Below, piece after piece: positions 62,450 through 64,000 of a stretch of 64,000 bases of DNA (positions within the stretch are counted from its first letter, which is position 1; each line of letters opens with the position of its first letter). A program made the translations under genes and the position numbers. The notes beneath the pieces are model-generated. The model worked only from the letters and a program-made list of their open reading frames with translations. It made no database searches and was not told the origin of the DNA. Origin of the DNA: VRUE01 sp963747765 (GTDB taxonomy: Bacteria; Actinomycetota; Thermoleophilia; Solirubrobacterales; 70-9); contig CAVVGH010000009.1 of NCBI GenBank assembly GCA_963747765.1, forward strand, positions 1 to 64,000. Direction: 5' to 3'.

Positions 62450-63991
62450 ATGCAACTGACGCTGGAGACTCCCGCTGTAACGGTCAGTGCGTACTCGACC
62501 CGGATAGAGCGTGCCGTCAGGAGCGTCGGCGGGGCCCTGGTTGAGGGAGAGGTCCAGAAACCGCAGCGGTCGCGAGGGGGGCTGCTCTACTTCGACATCA
62601 CCGACGGCGACGCGACCCTCTCCTGCAAGGTCTTCGCCAGGCAGATCAAGCGCCTGCATCACGAGCCGAGCGACGGCGACCTCGTCCAGATCAAGATCGA
62701 GCGACCCGACTTCTGGTCGACCGCCGGAAAGCTGAGCCTGATCGTCACCGACGTGAAGCTAGCGGGCGTCGGAGAGCTGCTCCGCCGCCGGGCCGCGCTG
62801 CTCAAGGCGCTGCAGGCCGAGGGTTTCTGCGACCCCGATCGCTGGAAGCCCCTGCCCGCCTTCCCGCGCGCGGTCGGCGTGATCGCCGGCAAGGACTCGG
62901 AAGGGATGAGCGACGTGATCCGCGCGCTGACGGACCGTCTGCCCCACGCGCACATCGTCACCTGCCCGGCGCTCGTGCAGGGCAAATCGGCGCCCCGCGA
63001 CATCATCGATGCGCTTGCGACCCTGCAGCAGCACCCGCAGGTCGACGTCATCGTCATTGCCCGCGGAGGTGGCCAGGTCCGCGACCTGATCGCCTTCGAC
63101 GACGAGCGCCTCTGCCGCGCCGTGTTCGCCTGTGCCAAACCCGTGGTTGCGGCAATTGGGCATACGAACAACATCCCGGTCTGCAACCACGTCACGCACT
63201 CCGCCTCCACGCCATCGCGCTCGGCCGAGATGGTGCTTCCATCGCTGGTCGAGATGCACAAGGACCTGCAGTCGGCCCGGCAGGCGCTTGGCCTGGTCCC
63301 CGCCCGAGTGGAGCAGACGCTGGAGCGCCTGCAAGCGCTCGGCGATCGCCTGCGGCGCGTCGGCGTGCTCGAGACTCGGGCCGCCGGCATCGGCGAGCTC
63401 ACTCAGAGGATCGCCCGCGCTGAGTCCACTTTCTTCGGCACTCGCGAGCAGGAGCTGGCGCGAGCCCACGCGGTGCTCGAGACGATCCCCCACCGCTGCC
63501 GTGTGACGCTGTCCAAGCGCGAACAGGGGATTGGCGAGCAGCGCCTGCACCTCAGCCGCGCCCCGAAGCGAAACGAGGACGCGATCGCCGGTATCGCCGA
63601 TCAGGCACGGGTCCTCGGCGATGGAATCGCCCGCCAACTCACCGACCACCGACGAGATTACGGGCGAGCCATCGAGCGGCTCCTCGCCGACTTCAACCGC
63701 ACCGCACTGCGTCGTCTCGACGACGAGCGGCTGCGCCTGGCGCAGACCCGCGAGCTGACCCGCGAGCGGATCGGCCATCGATTCAGCGGTGCTGAGCGAG
63801 ACCTCAAGCACGTCACATCCGTGATCGAGGCTCGCGATTTCAGGCGTCACGGCTTTGTGCTTGCCACAGACGCATCCGGCAGGCCACTGCCATCGATCTC
63901 CGGCGTCCACGCCGGAGCGCTCCTGGACCTGAAGTTCCGAGACGGACGGGCCCGGGTGGCAGTCAGGGAAACCAAGGAGGAAGAGGCATGA
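62450..63991 (+). CDS. xseA: Exodeoxyribonuclease VII large subunit
   Basis: 513 residues. N-terminal OB fold (ALVEGEVQKPQRSRGGLLYFDI, LSCKVFARQ), then the catalytic domain: VGVIAGKDSEGMSDVIRAL, VDVIVIARGGGQVRDLIAFDDE, LCRAVFACAKPVVAAIGHTNN and HSASTPSRSAEMV. A long coiled coil and a small C-terminal domain follow. It degrades single-stranded DNA in both directions with XseB. It stands 56 bases after the AddA-like gene, forming a DNA-repair block. The xseB start overlaps its stop. Confidence 0.93.
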   Translation: MQLTLETPAVTVSAYSTRIERAVRSVGGALVEGEVQKPQRSRGGLLYFDITDGDATLSCKVFARQIKRLHHEPSDGDLVQIKIERPDFWSTAGKLSLIVTDVKLAGVGELLRRRAALLKALQAEGFCDPDRWKPLPAFPRAVGVIAGKDSEGMSDVIRALTDRLPHAHIVTCPALVQGKSAPRDIIDALATLQQHPQVDVIVIARGGGQVRDLIAFDDERLCRAVFACAKPVVAAIGHTNNIPVCNHVTHSASTPSRSAEMVLPSLVEMHKDLQSARQALGLVPARVEQTLERLQALGDRLRRVGVLETRAAGIGELTQRIARAESTFFGTREQELARAHAVLETIPHRCRVTLSKREQGIGEQRLHLSRAPKRNEDAIAGIADQARVLGDGIARQLTDHRRDYGRAIERLLADFNRTALRRLDDERLRLAQTRELTRERIGHRFSGAERDLKHVTSVIEARDFRRHGFVLATDASGRPLPSISGVHAGALLDLKFRDGRARVAVRETKEEEA

Positions 63992-64000
63992 CCGAGGGAA
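63988..64000 (+). CDS. xseB: Start of exodeoxyribonuclease VII small subunit (partial)
   Basis: ATG at 63988 overlaps the xseA stop by 4 bases (ATGA) and is preceded by GAGGAAGAGG. Only four codons (MTEG) are in the window. The identification rests on the standard xseA-xseB order. Confidence 0.55.

Overview
The window is high-GC DNA with a codon bias and gene families that point to an actinobacterium, most likely of the Thermoleophilia/Solirubrobacterales type. Pointers are an SCO6880-type conjugation protein, MobF relaxase, CGNR zinc-finger regulator, ECF-like sigma factors with proline-rich tails, AddAB/AdnAB-type nucleases and an actinobacterial-style LeuRS. The lineage is inferred from gene families only. 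No rRNA, tRNA or CRISPR array was seen.

Layout. (1) 1-5.6 kb: a cut-off cell-wall hydrolase of the conjugation type and a lipoprotein on the minus strand, divergent from a sigma factor followed by two secreted proteins. A 69-bp dyad lies between the divergent units. An Xre/RES toxin-antitoxin pair follows, with a near-leaderless promoter. (2) 5.9-9.6 kb: chromosomal-looking genes (a ~20-TM protein, an acyl-CoA thioesterase, a CGNR regulator). (3) 9.7-26.4 kb: an integrative-conjugative-element body. It holds an HNH protein, a type IV secretion operon (VirB2-like, VirB8/TcpC-like, VirB6/TrbL, SCO6880/VirB4-N, VirB4-C ATPase, VirD4), a protein with five C-terminal HTH modules, a sigma factor, a MobF relaxase-helicase, two winged-helix paralogues and ssb with a clear intrinsic terminator. 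(4) 27.3-31.5 kb: a tight five-gene operon (two-repeat small protein, 2OG-Fe(II) oxygenase, SagB-like double nitroreductase, orphan 68-aa protein, HprK-like kinase) that looks like an uncharacterised peptide- or protein-modifying system. (5) 31.5-34.4 kb: leuS, a housekeeping gene. (6) 34.7-47.7 kb: a defence island. A five-gene overlapping operon on the minus strand (two unrecognised proteins, a NERD-nuclease/UvrD-type helicase, DrmA, DrmB) is divergent from an endonuclease III-5-methylcytosine methyltransferase fusion. An excisionase-like protein and a tyrosine integrase follow. (7) 47.8-51.9 kb: an AlbA_2/Schlafen-like protein and an unknown gene split by an IS701/IS4-type insertion with a 4-bp target duplication. 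Removing the IS restores one 404-codon reading frame. (8) 52.0-64 kb: core genes (MIP18/DUF59 protein, HAD hydrolase, AddB- and AddA-like nuclease-helicases, xseA, start of xseB), interrupted by an IS1182 copy whose terminal repeat supplies the stop codon of a neighbour.

How the parts work together. The conjugation genes form a complete-looking transfer core (relaxase, coupling protein, VirB4, channel proteins, cell-wall hydrolase), although one channel gene carries an apparent +1 frameshift. The DISARM-like operon has the helicase/DUF1998 core and a C5 methyltransferase. No phospholipase-D DrmC is visible; a NERD nuclease-helicase and two unknown proteins sit where DrmC/DrmE would be expected. 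The methyltransferase carries its own base-excision glycosylase domain, which suggests a built-in way to deal with damaged or deaminated methylcytosine. These two blocks and the SagB/HprK/2OG operon are the most likely places for undescribed biology.
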